In this document: positions 6,904 to 14,284 of the stretch, piece after piece
How the letters are laid out: every line of letters starts with the position of its first letter
Position numbering within the stretch: the first letter of the stretch is position 1
Assembly: GCF_000722875.1 (NCBI RefSeq)
Contig: NZ_JFHR01000015.1
Location: 1-64,000, forward strand
Direction of reading: 5' to 3'
From: Sphingobium chlorophenolicum
Lineage (GTDB): Bacteria; Pseudomonadota; Alphaproteobacteria; Sphingomonadales; Sphingomonadaceae
Length of the DNA: 64,000 bases
Program-made: the position numbers and the translations under genes
The notes under the pieces: model-generated
Seen by the model: only the letters and a program-made list of their open reading frames with translations
Told to the model about the DNA's origin: nothing
The model's database searches: none

Positions 6904-7583
6904 CCCGGAAGCCCGTCGCGAAAGATGTTGAAACTGCCGTTCTCGTCAGTTCACGACGGCGATGCTGTATATGCTTCGGTTTGAACCGTGATACCAGCCT
7001 TCAATCGGGGCAAATCGCGCATCTGGACAAAGACAACACGAACAATGCCGAAAGCAATTTGGCTTTTCTTTGCTTTCATCACCACGACGAATATGACAGC
7101 AAATCATCTCAGCGAAAAAATCTCACCATCGGCGAAGTCAAAGAATTTCGCGCCGAGCTTTACCGGACAATCAACAAGGCATTTACTCAGCAGGTCCATT
7201 TTGGCGAAATGATGACGCCGCCCGCCGACCCTTATGCTGGTCAATATATTCGTTTAGGGTCGGGCAAAGATAGCGCCGAAATATCGCTCACTCCCCTTCC
7301 TGATTCAATCGAAGGTGAAAAACGCTACTTCATATCGGGCTATGCTCTATGGGGGGCGCATCGGGAATATGGTCCCAATATGGGCACTCTTGAATTTGTT
7401 GGCGAGATAGACAGCCACCAGCGGATGACCTTCATTCGCGGCGATGGCGACGAGCGCGCCATATCGACATTGACGTTCCACGATGACGGAACTTTGGAAG
7501 TCGATGAGGAGAACTGGATCGGCCAATACGGCATGAATGTGTCTTTCATTGGCATGTATCGGCGCGCGGGTTTGACAAATTAG
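6900..7583 (+). CDS. HNH-domain protein with an unrecognised C-terminal beta-rich domain
   Basis: GTG start at 6900 overlapping the previous stop. The protein has 227 residues. Residues about 20-66 carry an HNH nuclease motif: Cys22-x2-Cys25, His41 in QIAHLDKDN, Asn53 in ESNLAFLC and the His60-His62 cluster followed by DEYD. A helix (about 72-98) links it to a beta-rich C-terminal domain (about 108-225: RLGSGKDSAEISLTPL, GTLEFVGEID, STLTFHDDGTLEVD) that I cannot assign. Base composition is more AT-rich than the flanking head genes. Location in an oppositely oriented accessory slot suggests a defence, anti-phage or superinfection-exclusion function; no methylase or nucleotide-cyclase partner is present. 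Confidence 0.85.
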   Translation: MTRKPVAKDVETAVLVSSRRRCCICFGLNRDTSLQSGQIAHLDKDNTNNAESNLAFLCFHHHDEYDSKSSQRKNLTIGEVKEFRAELYRTINKAFTQQVHFGEMMTPPADPYAGQYIRLGSGKDSAEISLTPLPDSIEGEKRYFISGYALWGAHREYGPNMGTLEFVGEIDSHQRMTFIRGDGDERAISTLTFHDDGTLEVDEENWIGQYGMNVSFIGMYRRAGLTN

Positions 7584-9355
7584 CGGCTCATCCATTTCGA
7601 CCGGATAACAGGCGACAAGACCGGTGGGAGCGCGGCGGGCGTCGATAGCTCCTCCTCGCGTCGATCCATGTTGGCCGTGACCAGATGCCGGGCAGCAAAG
7701 GCATAGACGACGCAATCCAGCGCCTCCGCCCTCATGCCCGGCTTGCGCTCAAATCGGCGGACGGGCTGCCCGCGCACATAGCGGACGACGCGCCGCTCCG
7801 ATGCTAGTTGCTCATACCACGCCGTCTCCAGATCGGCACTGAACCGGATCGACCGGCCCCGCGACAGGCGAGTCAGGATTTGCGATTTCAGGCCGTCCAC
7901 GCCCACGAGGAACAACCGGACGCCCTTCGCCTGAGACGCGGTGACGGGCGGGCGGGTCCCTGCCACGCCTTTCCCGGCCATGATCTTCCGGGCGAACCGG
8001 GGGCGACAGAACGAATAGACGGAAGCTGTCCATTCACCATCGCCGGAGTCGATGATCGCGGAGTCCAGGCGGAGGGTTCCGCCGCCCGGATGCGGCCAGC
8101 TTGTCTTTAGCAGGTCATCAAGTTCGGCCCATGTGGAGTCATCGGCGACGCTGCCCCAGATGACGACATGCCCAAGGATCAACGCGGCATCGCGGCTCCA
8201 GCCGATGAACGTGATTTCAAGGCGATCATCCTGAACGTCCACGCCAGCCGTGACGGCAAGGACCTCCGGCGGGATCGCGTCAAGGCCCCACGGCTCCGCC
8301 CGCGCCTGCAATTCGCCTTCCTCCAGTTCGTCCGCCGCTTCCTTCCATCCCTGAGCGAGGATCGTATTAACGAACGTCTGGAGCGTGTCCGGGCTGCCCT
8401 TGGCCGCCAGAAACTCAGTCGCCAGTTTGCCCCACGCGGCGTTCGCATGGGGACTGACAAGCGCATTGATCCTGAAACCGGCATGTCCCACGATCTCCGG
8501 GCGTGTCGCGCGCCAGCGTCCCCCGTCGATCATCGCCGGTTTGAATTTCTCCGAAATCATTTCCATGCAGATCGGGCAGCGGAAGGCCGCCGTCTCCGGC
8601 TGGTCGGGCTGCCATTCGATATGCGACCAAAGGATTTCCGTGAATGTGCCGCACTCCGGGCACGGGACCTCAAAGACACGCTGGTCGGACTGGGCATAGG
8701 ATCGAAGGACATTGCTGGTCGCCTCCAGCGTTGGGGTCGATCCCATGATGATCTTGCGGTTTGCGAAACTCAGCGTCCGGCGCTCCGCCAGCAGGACCGG
8801 GCTGCCTTCCGCTCCCGGTTCCATGGCGTCCGCTTCGTCGATCAGCAGGACGCGGACATTATGGCGGCGGAGGTTGCGGGGCGATTTGGCCGCCACGATC
8901 TTGAGCGAGCCGCCGGGGAAGCGCCGGGACAGCAGCGTATTGCGTCCGCCTTCGGAACTATCGTCGCTGAGCAGCCCGGCAAGCGCGGGCGTGGCGGCAA
9001 AGATCGGCTCCAGATCGGAGACGGTATAATCCCGGCAATCAGCTTCCGTCGGCAATAGCAGCAGGATCGGGGACGGCTCATTCGCGGCGAAGCTGCCAAC
9101 GGTCGCGGTCAACAGCGTGGACAGTCCGACGCGAACCGATTTAACGAGCGTTACGCGCTCAATTGTCGGGTCGCTCATGGCGTCGGCAATCTCGCGTTGG
9201 AATTGCCATAGTCGGACATCGCCGGGCAGCGCGGACACGTCGTCCGGGAGCCGGAGGTTCGATTCAATCCATCGGCTCAGCGTCAGGCGCGGCGGCGGGC
9301 GGAGGGATTGCAGCGCCTCCAGCCGGGCAGCGAATATCGGACTCTCAAAGCCCAT
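7580..9355 (-). CDS. Terminase large subunit (lambda gpA family)
   Basis: A 591-residue packaging motor. The N-terminal ATPase has a Walker A-like KSVRVGLST (about 72-80) and Walker B VLLIDEADAME (Asp/Glu about 173-174). A Cys4 zinc-like site is formed by CPECG and CPIC (Cys232, 235, 260, 263). The C-terminal nuclease has acidic motifs TAGVDVQDDRLE, AIIDSGDGEW and ALDCVVYA. The ATG at 9355 is preceded by GGAGG 12 bases upstream inside the terS gene and overlaps its stop by 11 bp; the ATG at 9412 would overlap much more. The gpA family cuts DNA at cos sites, so headful packaging is less likely. Confidence 0.93.
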   Translation of the reverse strand: MGFESPIFAARLEALQSLRPPPRLTLSRWIESNLRLPDDVSALPGDVRLWQFQREIADAMSDPTIERVTLVKSVRVGLSTLLTATVGSFAANEPSPILLLLPTEADCRDYTVSDLEPIFAATPALAGLLSDDSSEGGRNTLLSRRFPGGSLKIVAAKSPRNLRRHNVRVLLIDEADAMEPGAEGSPVLLAERRTLSFANRKIIMGSTPTLEATSNVLRSYAQSDQRVFEVPCPECGTFTEILWSHIEWQPDQPETAAFRCPICMEMISEKFKPAMIDGGRWRATRPEIVGHAGFRINALVSPHANAAWGKLATEFLAAKGSPDTLQTFVNTILAQGWKEAADELEEGELQARAEPWGLDAIPPEVLAVTAGVDVQDDRLEITFIGWSRDAALILGHVVIWGSVADDSTWAELDDLLKTSWPHPGGGTLRLDSAIIDSGDGEWTASVYSFCRPRFARKIMAGKGVAGTRPPVTASQAKGVRLFLVGVDGLKSQILTRLSRGRSIRFSADLETAWYEQLASERRVVRYVRGQPVRRFERKPGMRAEALDCVVYAFAARHLVTANMDRREEELSTPAALPPVLSPVIRSKWMSR

Positions 9356-9809
9356 TGTCGGCAAGCTCCTCCAGAGCGTCGCGAAGTTCGCGGTCGATAA
9401 TGTCGAGGTCATGGGCGCTCAGATGCCCAAGGGTCTGTTGAATCCGGCTGGGGGCCGCCAGCATCCGGGAACGGACAAGCCGGAGGATCGAAGCCCATTC
9501 GTCCACCACCTCTTGCCGGGACAGCATCTCGCGCCGGGCAGCCGCGTTCTGCATCTCCAGCTTGTCGGCTTGCTCCCGTGCAATGCGTTCGCGCTGAGCG
9601 GTCAGGCCCTCCGCCGATGATGCACCACGGGCGGAAGCCGTTTCCCGGAGATGCGTGGCGACCGCGCGGACGGATTCCCGGAGCATGAACTTGCCCCGGC
9701 GGCTCCGGGACAGGATGCCCTTTTGCACATAGCTCCCGATTGTCCGTTCAGAGACAGCCAACAGGTCGGCAAGCTCTATGACGCCGATTTCAGAGTCTGA
9801 ACTCATCAT
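9345..9809 (-). CDS. Terminase small subunit (gpNu1-like)
   Basis: With the ATG at 9809 the protein has 154 residues. Residues about 8-45 form a winged helix-turn-helix (GVIELADLLAVSERTIGSYVQKGIL) that would bind the packaging site. A basic/acidic helix follows (LTAQRERIAREQADKLEMQNAAARREMLS), then a C-terminal region (VDEWASILRLVRSRMLAAPSRIQQ) that would contact the large subunit. This layout parallels lambda gpNu1. The ribosome-binding site is weak. A long N-terminal extension to 9998 is rejected because it is Pro/Arg-rich and covers the repeat cluster. It overlaps the large-subunit start by 11 bp. Confidence 0.88.
   Translation of the reverse strand: MMSSDSEIGVIELADLLAVSERTIGSYVQKGILSRSRRGKFMLRESVRAVATHLRETASARGASSAEGLTAQRERIAREQADKLEMQNAAARREMLSRQEVVDEWASILRLVRSRMLAAPSRIQQTLGHLSAHDLDIIDRELRDALEELADNGL
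9786..9800. promoter_or_regulatory. TCAGAnTCTGA palindrome, copy 1
   Basis: GATTTCAGAGTCTGA contains the 11-bp palindrome TCAGA-G-TCTGA and lies in the first codons of terS. A copy with a single central difference is at 9880-9894. Candidate binding site for the small terminase or a regulator. Confidence 0.4.
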
Positions 9810-9879
9810 GATTCTATTTCCCAGATTGAAATGCTGCGGCTCAGCGTCCCCCCAACGGCCCCCGGTGGGAGGGACCCGC

Positions 9880-9894
9880 GATTTCAGACTCTGA
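9880..9894. promoter_or_regulatory. TCAGAnTCTGA palindrome, copy 2
   Basis: GATTTCAGACTCTGA, matching the site at 9786-9800 at 14 of 15 positions in the same orientation, 94 bp away and upstream of terS. See the first copy for interpretation. Confidence 0.4.
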
Positions 9895-9931
9895 CAGGGG
9901 TTGTCCGGGCACCGGAGAGGCGGCCAGCATC

Positions 9932-10051
9932 GGGACCGGGAATACGGGAACGGGTCTAAAGACCCCGTTCCCGTTCCTTCCCGGCCTACCGACGACATGC
10001 TCAGCGGGTATTCTCGGGTAATTCCCGTCCATTCCCGTTATTCCCGGTCCC
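9932..10051. repeat. Inverted-repeat and iteron cluster, candidate origin or cos region
   Basis: GGGACCGGGAAT (9932-9943) is repeated in inverted form at 10040-10051. Inside, ACGGGAACGGG pairs with the CCCGTTCCCGT side of a hairpin spanning 9944-9974. Three ATTCCCG repeats start at 10021, 10031 and 10040, about 10 bases apart, straddling the primase stop codon. Iterons beside a primase gene suggest a replication origin; position beside terS equally suits a cos/packaging site. The sequence alone does not decide. Confidence 0.5.
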
Positions 10052-12338
10052 ACTGGTCGCCCTCCTCATCGTCGAACGTCTGAATCTGAATGGGCTTCAC
10101 CGCGACGCGGCCATCATCGCGGAGCGTGATCCGGTCGGCAGCGAGCAGCGCCTTGCGGGCATAGTTGAACGTGCGGCGGCGGCTGTCCCGGTCCTCATGT
10201 TGCGACACGCGACGGCCATCGACGCAGGCATCCCGCCAAACCTCATCGGTGACGGGATCGTCCCCCGCTTCCAGTTCGGTCAGGATCGCCAGCGCCTCCC
10301 GGAGAGCGGGCGGCAAGGGCTTTCCTCGTGGTGCAGAGCCGGGCGCAAGTTCGCTGACGATGGCCGCCGTGATCGCGTCGCCATCCTCATCCCGGCCCAG
10401 TTCCTCCGATGCCACGCGAAACGCGATGTCGAGGTCCGGCGGCCCGTTCCGGTTCTTGCTGAGCCTGCCCCGGATAACCCGGTCGCTGTCCGCCGGGAGA
10501 AGCTGGAGCGCCACGTCCAGCGCGCCGTTCAACACGCTATGCCCGCGCGGCGTCGATCCTTCCGCCTTCGTTCCATGGTGGATGAGGACGACAGCCGCAC
10601 CGTGGCACGTCAGCGACCGCGCAATGCGGACAACCTGATTCATGCTCTGGGCGTCGTTCTCCTCCAGATCGCGGAAAGCCATTGCCAGCGTGTCGATAAA
10701 GACCAGCGCCGGACGGACCTCCTCCACGATTTCGAGAAGGGCCGCGAGGTCTGGGCTGTCCTCCGCCAACAGATCGGTCACGTTGGGGATGACCGCGAAT
10801 TCCGGGGCATCGCCATCCCGGCGACAGAGAGCCGCCACGCGGTTCTTCATTCCGTGGGCGTCCTCCGCCGCGACATAAAGGACCTTGCCCGGCTTCGTCC
10901 GCAATCCGAACACGGACTCGCCCCGCGCGACATGATAGCCCAGATGCGGGGCGATGGTGGACTTGCCGCCGCCCGGAGCGCCGAAAATGCAGGCGACATC
11001 GCGCGGGGCGATCAGGCCCTTGATGATGTAGCCGCGCGCCGGGGCATTGATGCAATCGGCTGGGGTGAGAAGCTGGAGCCGGGAAGGCTCCCGTGGCGCT
11101 GCGGCCTTGGCCTGCTTTCGCCACTCCGGGACCAGATCGTTCGCCATCCGATAGAGCGAATCAACGCGGATCGGCTTGCCGTCGCCCTTGCCCAAGGACC
11201 GCCACCTCTCCCGCAATTCCCCGTCATCATAGTTGCTGCACCGCTGCGAAATCTCGTCGGCAAGCGCCAAGCCTTTGCCGCTCCCGCTCGACGCATGGTG
11301 GATCGCCGCGACCATCTTGAACCACGGGTCATGGCTTTCGAGGTGGCCACCTTCCGCAAGCGCAACGCCCGCGCGCCGCATCCTGTCCCACTGGGGGATG
11401 ACGGGAATCTCGTCGTCATCTTCGCCGTTGTCCGGGACCGCCGGAGAGTCCGGCGCGGGCGCGCGATGCCCGGCCATCTCCGCCAGCTTCGCCGGGAACG
11501 ACGGCAAGGCGACCGTGCCGACAGGCTCCCCCTCCGGCATATAGCGGCGGTCGCCCTTCCATGATCCGGGCGCGACGATGAATCCGCCCTCCGCCCGGAC
11601 ATCAATGCCGGGACCAATCCGCGATGCAGAATTGCGGAGGTCCGCTTCATGGCTGAACAGCAGATGGCAACCGCCGCTTGGCGTCCGCACTCTGACAGGC
11701 GAGAGGGAATCGACATCCGCGAAACCAACGGCAGCCATGGCCGCCACGCCGTCCTTCCCGTTCTTCGTGTCGAGGTCGAGCGCCACGATGCCATTGCGCT
11801 TGCCGGTCGGCAGGCCCACGCGGGCATCGGGCCAATCGGTCCACCATTCCACGATCCGGGCGAAGTCGTCGGACGCCGAATCCTGCCAGCCGCTGATCGG
11901 CGTCCACTTCTCTCGGCCCTTGTCATCCGTGCCACGGTGGCGGATCGGGAAAACGGCAAGCCCTTGCCGCGCGAGGTCGAGCGCCGCGACCATGTTGCGC
12001 GGGACATCCATGAAATCGTCAGCCGGGGCGGCACTGGCGCGCGATCCCGCCTCACCATAACCGGCAGGCCCGCCAGACGCCGGAATCGCCGTCGCGGGCT
12101 TCTCTGGGGACTGCCGGGTCTTGCCCCCGTCAGCGGCCTTGTCCGCCCCTTGTTTGCTTGTCGGGGAAGCGCCGGAATGGTAATCCTGCCCCCGTCGATC
12201 CGGGTTTTCTAGGGCATCGTCCGGGCGGCCATGTAGAAACACGCGAGCGCCGTTCCGGGGACCATCCGGGGCGGCGTTTTCGTGTCTGTGAGCCTCACTG
12301 TCAGTTGGACTTTCCGATGTAACGTATTGATCTTGCAC
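10038..12338 (-). CDS. Bifunctional primase/polymerase-helicase (Prim-Pol plus RepA-like ATPase)
   Basis: A 766-residue replication protein. The first 110 residues are a Gly/Pro/charged, probably disordered tail. About 113-265 is a primase-polymerase domain with catalytic Asp188/Asp190 in ALDLDTKNG, TPSGGCHLLF (His225) and GIDVRAEGGFIVAPGS. About 320-405 is a primase C-terminal helical unit. About 440-655 is a RecA/RepA-type ATPase with Walker A GAPGGGKS (453-460) and Walker B LVFIDT (Asp549), plus VVLIHHGTKAEG. It would start replication of the excised element. The start is GTG at 12338, inside the right-hand direct repeat and behind AAAGGG; an in-frame ATG at 12011 is the alternative. Confidence 0.9.
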   Translation of the reverse strand: MQDQYVTSESPTDSEAHRHENAAPDGPRNGARVFLHGRPDDALENPDRRGQDYHSGASPTSKQGADKAADGGKTRQSPEKPATAIPASGGPAGYGEAGSRASAAPADDFMDVPRNMVAALDLARQGLAVFPIRHRGTDDKGREKWTPISGWQDSASDDFARIVEWWTDWPDARVGLPTGKRNGIVALDLDTKNGKDGVAAMAAVGFADVDSLSPVRVRTPSGGCHLLFSHEADLRNSASRIGPGIDVRAEGGFIVAPGSWKGDRRYMPEGEPVGTVALPSFPAKLAEMAGHRAPAPDSPAVPDNGEDDDEIPVIPQWDRMRRAGVALAEGGHLESHDPWFKMVAAIHHASSGSGKGLALADEISQRCSNYDDGELRERWRSLGKGDGKPIRVDSLYRMANDLVPEWRKQAKAAAPREPSRLQLLTPADCINAPARGYIIKGLIAPRDVACIFGAPGGGKSTIAPHLGYHVARGESVFGLRTKPGKVLYVAAEDAHGMKNRVAALCRRDGDAPEFAVIPNVTDLLAEDSPDLAALLEIVEEVRPALVFIDTLAMAFRDLEENDAQSMNQVVRIARSLTCHGAAVVLIHHGTKAEGSTPRGHSVLNGALDVALQLLPADSDRVIRGRLSKNRNGPPDLDIAFRVASEELGRDEDGDAITAAIVSELAPGSAPRGKPLPPALREALAILTELEAGDDPVTDEVWRDACVDGRRVSQHEDRDSRRRTFNYARKALLAADRITLRDDGRVAVKPIQIQTFDDEEGDQWDRE

Positions 12339-12339
12339 G
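12321..12339 (+). repeat. Direct repeat near attR (possible integrase arm site)
   Basis: AACGTATTGATCTTGCACG, 18 of 19 bases identical to 509-527. It overlaps the GTG start codon of the primase gene, so integrase binding here could also affect primase expression. Function inferred. Confidence 0.5.
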
Positions 12340-12393
12340 GCCCTTTATTCCCCTAGTTGGGGGAAAAATCGTGTAAAATCAACGTGTCGTCAG

Positions 12394-12443
12394 GGAATCA
12401 TAATCCGCGTGTCGGGGGTTCAAGTCCCTCCTCCGCTACCATT
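12394..12443 (+). repeat. attR, 50-bp direct repeat (3' tRNA-Met fragment)
   Basis: Identical to 457-506. Only the anticodon loop onward is present; the 5' half of a tRNA is missing upstream, so this is the displaced chromosomal core and not a second tRNA gene. Confidence 0.93.
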
Positions 12444-12473
12444 TTTCAAGCACTTATAAGTAGTGTATCCCTG

Positions 12474-14018
12474 CTAGCGTAGCAAAACCTCGTCCTTCGT
12501 CAGATCAAGCCCAAATAACGCTTGGAATCGTTGACGTATGCGGCTGCGAACCTTTTGCTCCTGCAATGACCATGGAGGGAGGCGGAGGGTGCCCGGCCGG
12601 CATTCTGACGGCCGCAATCCAGATTCAGCTAAATGATGACCAAATTCGTAAAAATAATAATCTTGGCCGTTAAAGCCCTTTGGCACGTAGAATAGCTGTC
12701 TGATTTCCCCTGGAATAATAATTCGCCTATCGCTTAATATGTAAAATCTCCCATAATATTTTGCTAGATTTTTTAACTGTTCGATATTCATTGTGTCCGA
12801 TCTTGGATGTAAGTCATTGTTCCATCGAGTGAAATCTTGCTGGCATACCTTTCCCAAACGCGTAAAGCGCATACCGTTGAGCATGGCTATGCCTTGCGCT
12901 CGACTATCAGGAACAGAAACCCAATGTTTATGCATGAGCCCGGACTGGCGAAGCCAGGCTGCGGCTTGAGCGCCGGTATCAAATGGGTACACCAAATTCA
13001 CGCCCCCAAGGAAAAGCCCACATACTGTCGTTACGAAAAGCCAGGTTGGAAACAGGGGCGAATGCCTGATTCCCATTTCTTGCTCGCGCCAGACCAGCGC
13101 AATGAGAAGCAAAGCGAGGAGAGACAGGTGGCGGATTGGCAGCATGTAAACAAGCAGGCTGAAGAGCAAACAAATGCCGCAAAATACCCCAAGCGCAATT
13201 CGATGATATGGTATGGCCAGTTTCATGAAGTAGGCAGCAACTATGGCAAAAAAGCCTGTTATGCACGCAATCACGACAGGAAAAGTTGTATTCCAGGCAA
13301 GGCCCTTGGTGCTGAGAGGCAGCGGCACAAGCAACTGCGCGAGGTTTGCCAAAAAGACCAGTACAGAAACTAGCGGACTGGATGGCGGAGGAAGTGCCGG
13401 GACCACATCCGGTGCGGGAATAACGGTCCATGCAGCAAACAGTGCGCTCACCATCCACAAGACAAATCCGGTCCATGACCAATTTCGATCAAGCCAGAAT
13501 ATCAAAAGACAGGCTAAAGACAGAACTCCGAAAAGGAAGTCGACGGCGGGCAGAAGGATGAGCGCTGCCCAAGCCCACCGATACTTGCGAAAAGCCCACG
13601 CGGTCAGAAATAATAATACGCCGAGAGAAAGGCTGCGCGCTATCGTGCCATAATCAATGAGAACAAATGCGCTTAGAGCGAAGCAAAGCCGATATAAGCG
13701 ATTTGGAAAGCTTCTGAATAGGATTAATCCCTGGGTTGAGAGAGCTATGGGTAGCTGAACTGTCGCAAAGACCCAGGGTAGCGGTACGATGCTAGCTGTA
13801 GCGCGAAGTAACAAGTAATAGAGTGGGGGATGACCTTCGTACCGCAAATTAGCCAGCAACTCGGCTAAGCTTGGCGATTGTACCGCTAACTGTAGAGATT
13901 GCCATTCGTCTAGCCAAGGCTCGTGCAGCAGCACCAGTGCCGCTTGAAAACCGAGTATCAATGCGGCGATCACAAGCCATGCTGCACGGCTTGCTCGCAC
14001 GGAGACATTTCGTTCCAT
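12474..14018 (-). CDS. GT-C type membrane glycosyltransferase
   Basis: With the ATG at 14018 (after GGGTGGGGAA) the product has 514 residues. It has an N-terminal membrane helix (WLVIAALILGFQAALVLL), the loop EPWLDEWQSLQLA with the acidic pair expected in GT-C enzymes, EGHPPLYYLLL typical of PMT/ArnT-like proteins, then about ten more membrane segments and a soluble C-terminal third. Such enzymes move sugars from polyprenyl-phosphate carriers at the periplasmic face. An extension to 14213 is possible but reads as soluble, unrelated sequence. The gene is more AT-rich than its neighbours and lies just outside attR, suggesting separate acquisition. Substrate unknown. Confidence 0.7.
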   Translation of the reverse strand: MERNVSVRASRAAWLVIAALILGFQAALVLLHEPWLDEWQSLQLAVQSPSLAELLANLRYEGHPPLYYLLLRATASIVPLPWVFATVQLPIALSTQGLILFRSFPNRLYRLCFALSAFVLIDYGTIARSLSLGVLLFLTAWAFRKYRWAWAALILLPAVDFLFGVLSLACLLIFWLDRNWSWTGFVLWMVSALFAAWTVIPAPDVVPALPPPSSPLVSVLVFLANLAQLLVPLPLSTKGLAWNTTFPVVIACITGFFAIVAAYFMKLAIPYHRIALGVFCGICLLFSLLVYMLPIRHLSLLALLLIALVWREQEMGIRHSPLFPTWLFVTTVCGLFLGGVNLVYPFDTGAQAAAWLRQSGLMHKHWVSVPDSRAQGIAMLNGMRFTRLGKVCQQDFTRWNNDLHPRSDTMNIEQLKNLAKYYGRFYILSDRRIIIPGEIRQLFYVPKGFNGQDYYFYEFGHHLAESGLRPSECRPGTLRLPPWSLQEQKVRSRIRQRFQALFGLDLTKDEVLLR

Positions 14019-14284
14019 TTCCCCACCCTGGCTGAATTCCCGCAAATTTAGAGAGCGATTAGCAACAAACGGAAGGGCAGCAAAGTCGTGGTCAATTCGA
14101 CGATCGGTGTGCAAGCCGAAGATCGTCTGGCTTGACAGGCCAGCGTTACGGTGCGCTTCATTCAGTACCATCCTTTCCATCCCGTTAGGCATAGGCGGAT
14201 TTTCCGCTTGCATTCGTCCTTTCCTGTTGCACTAATGTTGCAATGCACAACCAGCCCAATGCCGGCTGAGGGAGGAACGACACT

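Larger units (their letters stand above)
457..12443. mobile_element. Integrated 11.9-kb capsid-forming phage-satellite-like element (cf-PICI-like)
   Basis: Bounded by identical 50-bp att repeats in tRNA-Met. On the minus strand, read from right to left, it carries: primase/helicase, small terminase, large terminase, a 192-aa unknown, portal, a 71-aa unknown, protease-capsid fusion, gpW-like connector, decoration protein, a 70-aa unknown and tyrosine integrase. Two cargo genes run on the plus strand. Head and packaging genes are intact and overlap or abut one another, whereas tail, tape-measure, baseplate, holin and endolysin genes are wholly absent. That pattern matches capsid-forming phage-inducible chromosomal islands, which use a helper's tails and lysis. 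A prophage that lost its tail block is the alternative; tight gene packing and intact ends argue against random decay. Confidence 0.8.

Noticed and set aside
6900-7583. Restriction-modification system
   Set aside because: Only an HNH-like protein is present; no methyltransferase or specificity subunit lies nearby.
9944-10051. A CRISPR array
   Set aside because: Repeats are 7-12 bp, partly inverted and irregular, without spacers or cas genes; better described as iterons and a hairpin.
10197-11564. A 455-codon plus-strand ORF opposite the primase gene
   Set aside because: Antisense to the Prim-Pol and ATPase domains with Walker motifs; no plausible fold.
12394-12443. A second tRNA-Met gene
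   Set aside because: Only the 3' part is present; no acceptor 5' strand or D-arm upstream. It is attR.
457-12443. A decayed ordinary prophage
   Set aside because: Not excluded, but the genes present are intact, overlap tightly and form a coherent head-packaging-replication set with perfect att repeats; decay would be expected to leave broken genes.
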